Positions 1-10,972 of a stretch of DNA of 64,000 bases are shown piece by piece. Made by a program: the position numbers and the translations under genes. The stretch's first letter is position 1, and the number at the start of each line of letters is the position of its first letter. The notes under the pieces were generated by a model. It ran no database searches. It saw only the letters and a program-made list of their open reading frames with translations, and was not told the origin of the DNA. The stretch spans positions 1 through 64,000 of the forward strand of contig JAOCPU010000031.1 in assembly GCA_035772785.1 (NCBI GenBank), in the 5' to 3' direction. The DNA is from Phlebiopsis flavidoalba (lineage: Eukaryota > Basidiomycota > Agaricomycetes > Polyporales > Phanerochaetaceae).

Positions 1-2199
1 GGGAGCCTAGGCGCGGATCTACAACACCAATCAACAGGCTCCAGCTGCATACTCGACGCTACGAATCCCATGAATCCTGCAGCTTTCAAGCACAAAGACT
101 GTCAGCTGGCAAACATTGCTCCCGTCTCCGTAAGTATGTGCATCAACCTCCGTATGACAGTAACTGACAGAGAATAGATCGATGTCCGGTCGATCAATGA
201 CATACAGGCAGCGTTTAATTTCTCACAAAAGACTGGCGTTAGACTATCCGTCAAAAAACAAAGGACACGATTATAAGGGTCGCTCCGCGGGAAGGAATAC
301 TCTCTCTCTTTATGGTAATTTACGTGCACAAACTACACCTTACTTGCTAAAGCTACTTTGTGTCAGGTTTCACACATGAATGCCGACCTTGTGCGAAGTG
401 TCCTTACATCCACACATAACCTCGACTGATTTATCGTCTTGTTTGTCAGAAGGTTTACAGCGAAAACTTTATACCAGACAAATGCAGTACGAAGTATAAC
501 GCCATCACTGTTGGAGTACGCTGATGCGGCCTTCATGAATCGTAACTGGTCCTGATTGCTCGGCTTTATCCCAGACGGGGGCGTTCCAATGGAGCAACTA
601 TACCAATTTTCAGATGAAAATAACGTCACAGCGATCGGAGGTTATCATCGCACAATTGGAACAGGATATTTTCTTGTACGTTCACCACCGCTAGGCCGCT
701 AAGAGGGCGAGAGTCATCTTATTTTAATTGCAGGGCGGTGGTCACAGCATCTTGTCGCCTTTGTATGGTCTGGCGGTGGACCGAGTAGTAAGTCGGAACC
801 CCACAAGTCTGAAGAATAGGCTGACATGGCGAACAGGTTGAGATGAAAGTCGTGACACCTGATGGACATTACCGCACAACAAACGAGTGTCAAAACAACC
901 GACTTATTCTGGGCTCTACGAGGAGGAGGTGGAAATGCCTTTGGCGTGGTCACGGAGCTGAGTATGAGGGTAGAGCCCTCAACTGACTTTGCAAGCGTGA
1001 GCAGGTCGTCTCCGATGACACGACCATTACTCAGTATTTTACATGCACCAGGGCTATCATCAGATTCCCAGGCAATTCAAGCAACCTCGCTGACTGGTAT
1101 GAGCTCACGGTCAATAACTACTCTGCGGTGGGCAGAAGAAGGTTGGGGGTGGCCATTATAACGGTACGCTAGCTCGATTCGTGCCACAGCTTTGGCCTTA
1201 TATCCGTTCCTAGGGCGGATCCATCGTGCACGTGAACCCCCTTCTCAAATCACTCGCCGCAGCCCAATTATCCATGCCAAGGTCGCAATCGACTGCCTGC
1301 CGTCGGTTCAAGGCAAGGCACGGACGGCACTAGGATCGTCGACGAGCTCCCGTCGTGGTATGCTTTCTTCTTGAAGTATGTAACTTCCGCCGAAGCGGTA
1401 TGTGGTTTCTTTAGCTTTCGCGATCATCTAAACGACTAGTGAAAGCCTCGTGTCGACCAGAAATCATACTGGGTAGTCGATTGCTCAATGCTTCCCTCTT
1501 CGCAGACAGCAGAGAGTGTGACGCTCCGCTCTCTCTGCTAGCCATCGCAACACACTTCCTTTTGCAAGCCCAATACATTATTGCTGGACCCCCTTGTTGT
1601 ACAAAAATTACAAGGAGGGAACGACCAGTGTAGAGACAACCTGCGTGGCGATCTCTGCCTATTGGAATATGTGAGAATCCTAAATGTCGCCTTTGATTCT
1701 GTCTTAGTTCTAGGTATCAGTTTTCTGTATCAGCTCGTTTCGACTACAACAGCTACAGTGGAAGATAGAAAATCCGCGTACGAAGCCGTCTCAAGGCATA
1801 CCCAGGTGTTCAGGGACTTAACTACCGGGTAGGGGTGCATATATGTAGGACAACCCCTGATTAGTTTCTAGAATTTACTAAGTGTACATCACAGAACGAG
1901 GAGGGAACGTGTACGAACCAAATCATGAGCAATCATACTGGGGGCCCCAACCACGGTCGCCTACTGGAAGTCTAAGAATAAATAGTACGTTGCTAGAAGT
2001 GCTCGTCCATTCGGTATTAACGCATAGCCGGTCTTTGAGCCAAAGTGATCCGCATCACCCTCATGGATTGCTGGCAGTGTGGTAAGTGCATCACAGCACG
2101 GGTCAGGGGCACACCTTCTATCATCTGACGATGTCGTATTATCAGTTTGGCTGGAAGGGTACTGAAGACCCTTTGTATTCATGCTATCCGCGCTTATAG
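1..2199 (+). CDS. FAD-linked (BBE/PCMH-type) oxidoreductase, 5' end outside window
   Basis: This is a flavoprotein oxidase of the berberine-bridge/6-hydroxynicotine-oxidase superfamily, probably secreted and acting on small metabolites. The homologous reading runs across several frames. A segment ending in APVS is followed by an intron (130-177), then by [14 protein letters not shown], whose GHD histidine is the usual covalent FAD site. KYNAITVGV and NNVTAIGG follow, then an intron (676-733) and the FAD-loop motif [16 protein letters not shown] (from 734). [19 protein letters not shown] lies near 900, and the C-terminal BBE segment [11 protein letters not shown] near 1910. The product ends [15 protein letters not shown] at the TAG ending at 2199. 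Frames are broken by single extra bases, for example in the A run 253-258 and at CC 899-900. The N-terminus lies left of the window. Family identity is clear, but the substrate is unknown. It could be a recent pseudogene; I think sequence error is likelier. Confidence 0.85.
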
Positions 2200-4253
2200 A
2201 CTGAGTGGAGGCATTTCATTGTATATTTGCGAAACTCGACCTCACCCTTCACGCTGGGAATACGCAGTCTAGTCTGGCTATACAAGCCATCTCCCACCGA
2301 TGTCTTCGATAAAAACCGTCTTCTACTTGTTCTCCGTCTACATACACCCCACCTCGAATATACTCTTGAGGGATTTGGGCAAAAGTAGGCGACTACACAG
2401 TTCGATGAAAAAGGATGTTTGTAAAGGTGCCGTGATGCCTAGTCGAAACGCGATTTTCCGCGGCGATATCTCTACGAGCTTATTGTCAACAGTAAGAAGA
2501 ACTGATAGCAGAAAATACGCACATAACACGATAAATGAGAACTGTGCAAATACATGACACCTGGAGGTATCCTCAACTCCTGCACGACTCGAGCATCCGT
2601 CGCATTCGTATGCCGATTATCGCCTAGAATGGGGGCTAGTGAAACCGCTTTGAGTAATGGAACGCTTTCAAAATGACTAGATTTACACACCTTTGAGAAC
2701 ATCCGCGGAATGTACTCGTAGCTGATGCTTTCTCCCAGTCGCGGCGGTTCAAAGCGCCAGGAGGGAAACGGGCGCTACGGGCTGAGAAAAACTGTGCTTA
2801 GCGGAGCGCACAACCTATAGTTAGGACTGAGCTGATTCACCGACTTGGACAGTAGTGCGTAATTCGTCAAAGCTTCTATCTGGTTCAAGCTTGAGCGTTT
2901 CTCCCAGATAGACATGTGCCCTCATTGGTCTGCATCAATGGCGTCGAGATCGTTCCGGAGTCCTTGACGGTCCGCGTAGTCAGAACTAGCGCAAGATAGG
3001 TCTTGTGTATCGCGCGCTGTCTAAACTGTTGGCTCATCTCTTTAGCTGCAGAAGTCGTTTTGGCGCAAATTAAGGCTCCTGTAGTAAGCTTCAGGGTGAT
3101 GAGCAGGGAATTGGAATGTCAAGAGAGGCTCGCATACCTTGTCAAGTCTATGGCACACCCAGACGTTGCTCCGTTCATTGCGAGGGTCTGTGTAAGCTAC
3201 GCATTCGTAGATGTGAATATTCCCAAAATTGATTTTGAGGGAGATGATATTACCTCCAAGCAAATCAAGGACGTCAGGCTGTTCGGTCACAACTCAGAAA
3301 GACCGATACGAATGTTCCCGGAAGAAATATCACCTTTCCGCCTTTAAGTTGCGAGTTGAAACCCGACGGCTTATTCAAAACGAGTAGAGACTTGTCTTCG
3401 TATATCACGGATCCTCTATTCAGCGTTGTAGAATAAGTTCTACAGAATACCGCCGGTAGGAAGTCCTTGGCTATATCGTGACCATGTCCGACGCAGCATG
3501 TGCCCCCTCTTGGGCGGCCTGTTGACGACCACTGAGGTTCCTATATACTTTCAGCTGTCAACCAAACGCTGTATAATTTACCTTCGAAAGTTGAAAACAC
3601 GTTACCTACAACTCGGGACCCCTAAGAGAATGTAAAAGGATATTGGTTCGATTCGAGAAAGCGTGAGTGACCGTTAGTAACAAACCGTGACAGTCACATC
3701 AGTCACGGAAGGCGGGTCACCCCGCCGTCTGCCACCACGGCGTCGGTTGCTATCGTCTTTCCTTATTGACCAAAGTATTTAAGCAGAGAAATGCATTATG
3801 TTGGCGTCGATAACGGGGGATTCGCTACAAGGTTGATATACCCATGCGAAAACAATCTACATCTTACATCCGAGATCGTGAATATGAAACTACTTGTACA
3901 ACATTTGTGCGGATCGATGATGCGTGTATGAAGTCCTTGCGTGATTATAAGTATGCATTGTGCATTGGCTGGTCCATCCCGGGACCATCCTCCGTAGGTG
4001 GTGTAAGTTGAGGTTTGTCCAACGGCGAAGAGAGATCTGGGTTATTGGGAAATCATCTTGGCTGCCGGACGGCCCTTCATTCTCTTGTAACCTCTGGGAC
4101 TGGAGAGCAAGTATGCTGTCGCGCTCTGCAATGCTGAGAGAGATCGCTCGGCCGAGTTAATGAGTTGGCGTAATGTACCTGAAACGTGTGTTAATACCAC
4201 GTCGATATGACTTCGGGCACTGACTCACGTTCTATGCTAAGCATCAGCAGGGT
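2200..4253. other. Intergenic stretch with one unplaced ORF
   Basis: No recognised gene lies here. The only ORF of note is 3003-3347 (+), 114 codons. It has the flavour of a leucine-rich or F-box protein fragment (LAYLVKSMAHPDVAPFIARV), but no F-box or clear repeat is visible. The rest is short random-looking frames on both strands. Confidence 0.4.
3003..3347 (+). CDS. Unidentified 114-codon ORF
   Basis: I do not recognise this product. It reads as a mixed hydrophobic and charged protein without signal peptide or membrane segment. The central stretch LAYLVKSMAHPDVAPFIARV loosely resembles the linker after the F-box in basidiomycete F-box/LRR proteins, so it could be an exon of such a gene. 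No flanking exons with matching phase were found. It may equally be a chance ORF. Confidence 0.2.
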   Translation: MCIARCLNCWLISLAAEVVLAQIKAPVVSFRVMSRELECQERLAYLVKSMAHPDVAPFIARVCVSYAFVDVNIPKIDFEGDDITSKQIKDVRLFGHNSERPIRMFPEEISPFRL

Positions 4254-7200
4254 CTACGTATACGGTTTAGGATGCATTCTGAGGAGTTCGCATATCTGAA
4301 TACTCACGTTCCGCGAATCGTCATCTTCCAAGATCTCCCTCTTCGCCCTCTCCCCGATGTCCTCCAGGTCGGCGATTTCATCCAACAGCTTTCTCAGCTG
4401 CTTCGGTGTATGCTGTTTCCTCTGTGCGTCTCCTCTTGTTCAGTCGCAGCGGCCCCGTTGTTCACGAAAAACTGCATATGCTCGTGGAACGTCCGGGCCT
4501 GCCGGATAATTTCCGTAGGAAGCTTCTCCAGCTCGTGCTGGGCGGCCTGCTGGGCGGTCTCTGCAGCGTCTGGGAGAGAGGAAGTCGCTATGTGTGCGCG
4601 GGGTGCCTGCGGCGTCGTGCGTTGTATGAGCTTCTTTGTGTCCTCGTTCTCGCGTGCACGGAATTTCTTCACTGCGTTGTCGAACGTCTTGAAGTGCAAG
4701 GCGTTTTTGTAGCGAGAAGATCCGGCCTCTTCGATGACTATAAACCGTGTGAACATGAGACACGCTTGGGAAGAAAGACGGACCAACCTGAGATGAGGAT
4801 GGTCATCGTGGCGACACCTAACAGCGCCCAGACAACGAAGATAGAGCGTCCTGTGGGGGTTGCAGGCGAGAAGTCGCCATACCCAGTGGTCGTGAAGGCC
4901 ATGAAACCTTTGACCATAATGAGACACGACCTACGCTGAGAACGATGGAGAAGCTTACAAAAGTACATCGCGTCCCCATATGTCCAGCCTTCGGTCGTGC
5001 TAAAAATCGCAGATCCTACCTAGAGCGGCTGTCAGAAGGGAACACCTGTTTAAAAAAATCTAGACAAGACTGACCAGCCAAAAGAGCAAGAAAAGCGACC
5101 ATGCGACAAACAGCTTAGCCCCAGTACGCCTTTGACTCCTCCGACTCCATGTCTTGCTTCAGATCTTCGTAGAAAATCGCTGTTTCCGTATGCCGTCCAG
5201 TGGCGAGATCCTTCGCCCAGCCAGGAACGTTCGGATGCAAGGTGCCCTCCGCGACTAAATCACCCGAAGGCTTAACCGTAGGCTGCTCTTCCTTCTGCTC
5301 ACTAGCCTGCGCCCCATCTTTCGCGTAGTCCCTGCGTTTCGTTTACATCTGGAGTCCCTCTCTGGGTCTCACTTGACCTATCAACCTGTGCTTCGGGGTG
5401 GGTATCGTGTCGATCGGGGGAAACGCGACGTCCGGCATCGGCTGCTTCTGCGCCTCCTGCTGCTGCTGCACGCTTGGATGCGTCCCGCTAGCATGACCGA
5501 GCATATGCACATGGGTCCCCGTAACAGCCATCGCGAACTTTGTCAGCATCGCAGACATGCGGCCGACCTGCGCGTGCGTCGGCGTGTGCGGGTAGGTCGG
5601 CCAGTTGTTGGTTGTGTCGGGGTGGCGGGTGGGACCAGAACAGCCGGCGGTGCGACTCGCTGCGGTGCGTGCTGTTCGCGGACGAGCTCATGCCGCTGGC
5701 GAGACGGCCAGCCTCGGGGCGGCGCGGTGGGAGCGAGACGAACATCTCGAGTGGGACACCGGCTTCGAGTGCGGCGGCTTCGAGCTGTTGAGGGGGAGAG
5801 CGCGTCCAAGTTGAGGTGTTTCCCGTGTGGATGGCCGCGTACGTGGAGGATCCCATCGCGTTCGCGTCTCTTCGCGCGCCGATTGCCTCGAGCCACCGCT
5901 TCATCCAGTGCACCTCGCCTGCGCCTTCCCGGGGACCATCGAGTCCGACAAAGTGCACGTCCTCGCGATGGTAGTCCTTGTCAGATGCCCATACTGGGTT
6001 TGCCGGCGTCTTTCAGTCGCCACTCTACAGCACGACGCCACCGTTGTTCCCAGTTCCTGAACCGTCTCGCCTCACGCCGCTTGTGCTGAAGCGTCCGAAA
6101 CCCGCTTCCGATTAACCTAGCTCCAAGCCTTCAAGTACGGTCTCTCGGGTCATCGCGACTGTAACACCGACGATGAGAATACCGAAGACCATATAGCAGC
6201 AAGTAAAGACCCGGGCGCCAGTAGAATCAGGGGTAATATCGCCGAAGCCGATGGTCCTCAATCGTAACTGTAGTGTAGTAAAGACCGTCGATGAAGTTGA
6301 GCTCCAGCATGAATGAGTAGACGAGTGCACCGAAGGCGACGTATATCAGCAAGGACATCACGATGATGACCAAGGCGCGTTGCTTGCGAGTAAGACCGCT
6401 CCCTACATAACATGAGATCCTAGGTCAAACGGTATAAAAGTCTACCGCTCACCACTCTGGGCAAAGTCGGGCGTCCCGAACATAATCCATGATAATCGTC
6501 ACATTCGTGACTGTGGATGCCGCGGTTTGAACAGACTGTCATCCAGAAGGACTGTCCATACGTGAACCCGTCGTCGAATCGGTGCTCCACGCCAAAAATG
6601 ATGATAGCGACTATATTGATCAGGTCTAAAAGGGAAATTAGTAACCTCAAGTAAAGAAGGAGTCGGCAACGTACCATGTATGGTTAAGAAGACCATAGTC
6701 AAGAGTGTCACGGTCTTCACCCGCTTCTCCAAGAAACGCAAAATGAGACATATGTTCGCGAAGAGACCACAAGCCATGGAGAACGCGAGCCCGACATCCA
6801 AGATGACTGGGTTTTCTCTGGTTTCTACAACTTGATTAGATTCCGTACGGATGTACCAGTGCTCTGTGAGGCCGGGAACTTCGAGCAGGAGTGCAAAGGG
6901 AACGACTACTCCAGAGATGATCGGTGTCCATCTGTAGTTCGGGGCGAACTTGTCCAGCGCGGCATCGCTCTCTGAAGGGGGTAGGACGTAGTTCTTGCAT
7001 CTGGTGAACCAAGACTCGTCTTGCGAGTTGAGGGTGCTGGACCGCGAAAAGGTCTTCACGGTTGAGCCGAACGTTGTGTTGTTGGTGGCCGAGGCGAGAC
7101 GGTGTAGTCGTCTACCAGAGTCCGACAATGGATCGTACGAGTCCGTTTCGTCTTCATCGTCCTCTGTATCTGCCTCGCCATGCTCGTCGTTCTCTACCCC

Positions 7201-7320
7201 CTCTCCGCTGTCCCTCCGACCAGTTTTCTCTCGTAGACCGGCCTCGGGGTCGTCTCGGCCATCGCGTTGACGTGAGTTGGCAAAGACATTGAATAACGTC
7301 AAGATAACTGGGAGGCCCAT
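4254..7320 (-). CDS. Outward-rectifier potassium channel, TOK type (two-pore, eight TM)
   Basis: This is a plasma-membrane K+ channel of the fungal TOK family, with two pore loops in one chain, involved in K+ efflux and membrane potential. The start ATG (7320) opens an acidic, Ser-rich N-terminal tail, then NYRWTPIISG and the first TM helices. A conserved segment IVAIIIFGVEHRFDDGFTYG lies near 6600. Pore 1 has the filter TIGFGD (about 6230-6250), followed by TGARVFTC and ETVLEGLELG. After a long hydrophilic linker, pore 2 has the filter TTGYGD (about 4885), then FSPATPTGRSIFVVWALLG. The cytosolic C-terminus is helical and charged, and includes LLDEIADLEDIGERAKREIL; the exact 3' end is uncertain. 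Several introns are present. At least seven one-base insertions break the frame (near 6526, 6475, 6255, 6112, 6098, 5996 and 5113). The gene faces orotate phosphoribosyltransferase across a 366-bp gap. The family assignment is secure. Confidence 0.9.
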
Positions 7321-7686
7321 CTGAGTGTAAGTGCGGGGAATTTGCGACTAGCTTGCTTGCACATGAGGCAAGATGTGGATTCAGTTCAAGTGACGTAGTG
7401 GCACGAATACCAGGGGCTACCGCTTTGGCTCTGATGGTGAGATGGCTGAATCCAGGATGGGCACTATGTGGGGGAGTATGAGAGGAAGGAGCCATGAAAT
7501 GGACAAATTCGGAGACTGCAATTGTCGGTCGGTGCAAAGTACATGGCGGGACGGACCCAGGTGTAAGCGTGCTGACGCCGAGCAGGACGATCGCGAGAGA
7601 GATCTGCATCGGGCCAAGAGCATGATTTTGATGCCTTGTTTTTTTTGCACTTCATTTCGTCCACGACCTCCACCGCCGCGAGAACG
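7321..7686. promoter_or_regulatory. Divergent intergenic region between K+ channel and URA5 homologue
   Basis: These 366 bp separate the two start codons of genes that diverge from here, so both promoters must lie in or overlap it. A T-rich stretch (the run TGTTTTTTTTGC near 7640) sits 40-50 bp upstream of the URA5 homologue start. I see no clear TATA box. Confidence 0.5.
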
Positions 7687-8435
7687 ATGTCGAGCCTCCA
7701 GAAGTACCAGACCGAACTCATCGAGCATGGCATGGCTGTTGGCGCGCTGAAGTTTGGCTCTTTCACTCTGAAGTCTGGCCGGTTCGTTCGCCTGTAGCTC
7801 GCCGAGGGATCATTTCCTCACTCTCCCATGCCAGAAACTCTCCCTACTTCTTTAACGCTGGACTTCTCGCCTCTGGCCCTGTTCTTAACACTCTTTGCTC
7901 TGCCTACGCATCCACCATCTCCGAGTCGCTGAAGGCTGCCTCGTCAGGAACCTCTGGGCTCCCAGAGTTCGACATCCTCTTCGGGCCCGCTTACAAGGGC
8001 ATCCCATTCGCTGCAGGAACCGCTCTCCTTCTTCACCGCGATCATCAGATCGACGTGGGCTACGCATATGATCGCAAAGAGGCAAAGGATCACGGCGAGG
8101 GCGGTATCATGGTTGGCGCCCCGGTGAAGGGCAAGAAGGTCCTCGTGCTCGATGATGTCGCCACCGCTGGGACGGCGATTCGCCAGGCAATTGAGACCGT
8201 ACGGAAAGAGGGAGGAGAAGTCGTTGGTGCTGTGCTCATGCTGGACCGCGAGGAAGTGGGCAAGGAGGGGACCAGTACCATCGCAGAGGTCGAAGAGCTG
8301 CTCGGCGGCAAAGGTCGTGTACCCACGATTCTGAAGATGCGGCACCTCATGACTTGGCTGGAGGAGCGCGGAAAGACTGAAGAGCTTCGCAGTATGCAAG
8401 CATATCGAGATCAATATGGTGTTAAGGATGTATAG
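7687..8435 (+). CDS. URA5: Orotate phosphoribosyltransferase
   Basis: This enzyme makes orotidine 5'-phosphate from orotate and PRPP, the fifth step of de novo UMP synthesis, in the cytosol. Exon 1 (7687-7781) begins MSSLQKYQTELIEHGMAVG. A 53-nt GT..AG intron (7782-7834) separates it from exon 2 (7835-8435), giving 231 residues, the usual length for fungal OPRTases. Key motifs are KSGR at the splice junction, FNAGLLASGPVL, FDILFGPAYKGIPFA, YDRKEAKDHGEGG (catalytic loop) and the PRPP-binding site VLVLDDVATAGTAIRQAI. The frame is uninterrupted over 696 coding bases. That makes it the cleanest gene of the window and a useful contrast to its frameshifted neighbours. It diverges from the potassium channel gene. 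Confidence 0.96.
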
Positions 8436-10972
8436 TGTAATGTGACATACAAATTTTGTTCAAATAGCTCACAAAACAATAGGATTTATATCTCAGTCTC
8501 CAATTCGTGGGATGATACGAAATGCCAGTGCTATGATCAATTTGTTCATATATGCGTGGCCGTCGATGGTATGGAAGCACGCCGGCTGTACTCCCAGCTT
8601 CATGCGCATTCGCAGCCTGTAAATATGACGAGGGGAGAAGTAGGGTGTGAAAGGATGGCGAGGGAGGGGAGTAAAAGTGCGTATATATGCGTTGGGGGGC
8701 GGCGGCAGAGGCGGGAGGCGTGGTAAAGTAAGCGGTAGGTCGGGATCGGCCGACATCAAGGCGAGACTAGGCAAGACCGCAGTGAGTCGGTTAACGTTGC
8801 TGGTCATGGTGATAGCGTTGACCCAGACTAACCGTTCTTCAAGAACAGTGTGAGTTAATTTGCGCTCTGTGACTCCCTGCATGCGAACCAATGGCTAATA
8901 CTCGTCGTACAGATTCACGCTTACGACCTACACGTCTACCACTAGCCTTCGCGAAGTGACGACAATGAAACTCTTGTACGCGGTGAAAGCTTGGCGGTAT
9001 GTATGCTAGCTGGCCTCTCGTCTGGTCGCACCCACGCCTCTGTCGCCTCAAAACGTGACGTGGTTTTTTTATCCTGTCTTACCAGGCAAATCACGATACA
9101 GGTACGTATGATTGGTGATGGGATGACTGTAGGAGAAAGCCTTGACGATGTCTACAGCAGCGAATGCGTACCACGGAGCATGCGTCCGTAATTCCCGAAG
9201 ACTGGATGTAACCATCATCAAAGCCGACAAGCGGACATGTCCCAACCAGCACGACACTATTGGCTGGGAGGACATGCGACAGTGTCTCTTTTGATAAGAC
9301 CACCGAACTTCTTCGCGAGCGAATGCGAAGGCAAGTACGTGCGTGCGGCGCACGTTTTGACATATGTACTACGCGACAAATGTTGACCCCGCGATAGGAC
9401 GGTCGAAACACACCAGTCTACCATCAAAGCATGGCCAAAGAAGCACTCCATCCCCGCCAATTATTTCTGTCAAGCAAATTGTGGCGTCGGGCTAGCATCA
9501 AATGGTCGGCAGAGTCTGTCGCGCTCAGGCATCCCCCTGTACGAGTTCCGGTCAGTGGTGAGGCTTACGTCTCGTTAAATTTACCAATCTTTGTAACGTG
9601 CCTATTCATTATTAAGGCCATGACTCAGCGCTCAGCGCTCAGCTTCGTCTGTCCACAGTACAGCGGAAGAAATACGTGCAATCTCGTGTCGGCCGTGCGC
9701 GTGAGTTGAAAACATGTATCATCTTCTCGGTCTCAATCTAGGCGATCTAAAGATACTACCTACCATCCCGATGGTTCGCGCTCGGTACTCCAATCACCAC
9801 TCTATTCTTGATCGCACTCGTCTTTAACCAGGGAGCGATTTAGATCCTCCACAGTTCTGTGCACTGGCGATATCGATAACGAAGAAAATTCTTTCTTGGC
9901 CGACGTCTCGGGAGTTGGTGTTCGAAGGACACATGGTGAGGATCTACTTACTTCGTGTGTAAGACGAAATCTTATATCATTATCAGGTTCACGTATCAGA
10001 AACCGTCGTCTTTCCAGATTTTTGCGACGAAGGGGCGGTAGTATGACCGCACCGAGCCGAGATCGGAGAGGGTAGTCTTCCGGCCACGGGCGAAGGTGTC
10101 GAAGATGCTAAGTAATACACCTCATACGCCCGCGGTATAACGACGCCGCTTGCTTCACTGACTAACCAACGCTGGCCTTCGTCCCTTTCAGGTCCTGGAC
10201 CGATTCAGACCGTACTCTTATCTGGGCTATGCGTTGCCACGCACGTCCCAACTCGAGTCGATATTGGTCGAATGGAACATAATGAGGATAAACAATTGTC
10301 GTTGAGCCACAAGTAGCTCAGACAGGTGTCAGTGTGCAGGATACGGCTAAGTAAGTACTCGCAACTCGCCATTGAGATAGTCATGTGAACGCTTTGTATT
10401 GTTATCTAGTTATTCGAAGATCCCGGTATACTAGCCCACGTTCCGCCAAGGCTTGAGGCTATAATTATAATCCGCGGGATGACGGTTGGAACACGCAGGG
10501 TGCGAAGACAGCCCGACGGCACGACTACTTGGAATGGCTTAGACATGGCAAGGGGAGGGGGGGGGGGACAGGGGACCACTACCTCCTTGCTAAGGCTCTT
10601 CGAATCAAAGCTTCGCCGTCGATGCTTTGTCAATCGCACGACTTCCTTGTACACACATCCCCATCGCAAGAAGTCGCAATCTCCCATCTGACCTAATTCC
10701 CCGATGATGGATTCGCACTCCGACAATAACACCCATCCCTGGGACTCTGCATAGCATGGCGAGTGACCCATGTGTTTCGCGGGCTCTCATCACCCCTCCC
10801 GAGGCTTTGCATAACGTTTCCGCGGCATGTCAATCAATTTCCACCCTCTCCCGATCGAGCTATAAAGCTACACAAGTCGATCGCGCCATAGCTGTTGGTC
10901 CATCGCACCGAATCCTAGCTCTCACCCTCGCAGGCCCCTCCACGCCGTCGTATTCCTTCGAGAATCGCACCC
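8436..10972. other. Long intergenic region without recognisable gene
   Basis: Only short, unconvincing frames occur in these 2.5 kb. The URA5 homologue 3' flank is followed by purine-rich sequence (8630-8730) and a G run at about 10553-10568. Nothing matches a family I know, and no exon pair with compatible phases was found. Confidence 0.5.

Noticed and set aside
1..2199. BBE oxidase as a pseudogene because of many stops
   Set aside because: Breaks are mainly single-base, splice sites fit the family structure, and the same kind of break occurs in essential genes. Sequence error is the simpler reading, though a pseudogene is not excluded.
4406..4939. 177-codon + strand ORF as a gene
   Set aside because: It is the antisense of the K+ channel C-terminus and second pore, where the minus strand has the TTGYGD filter.
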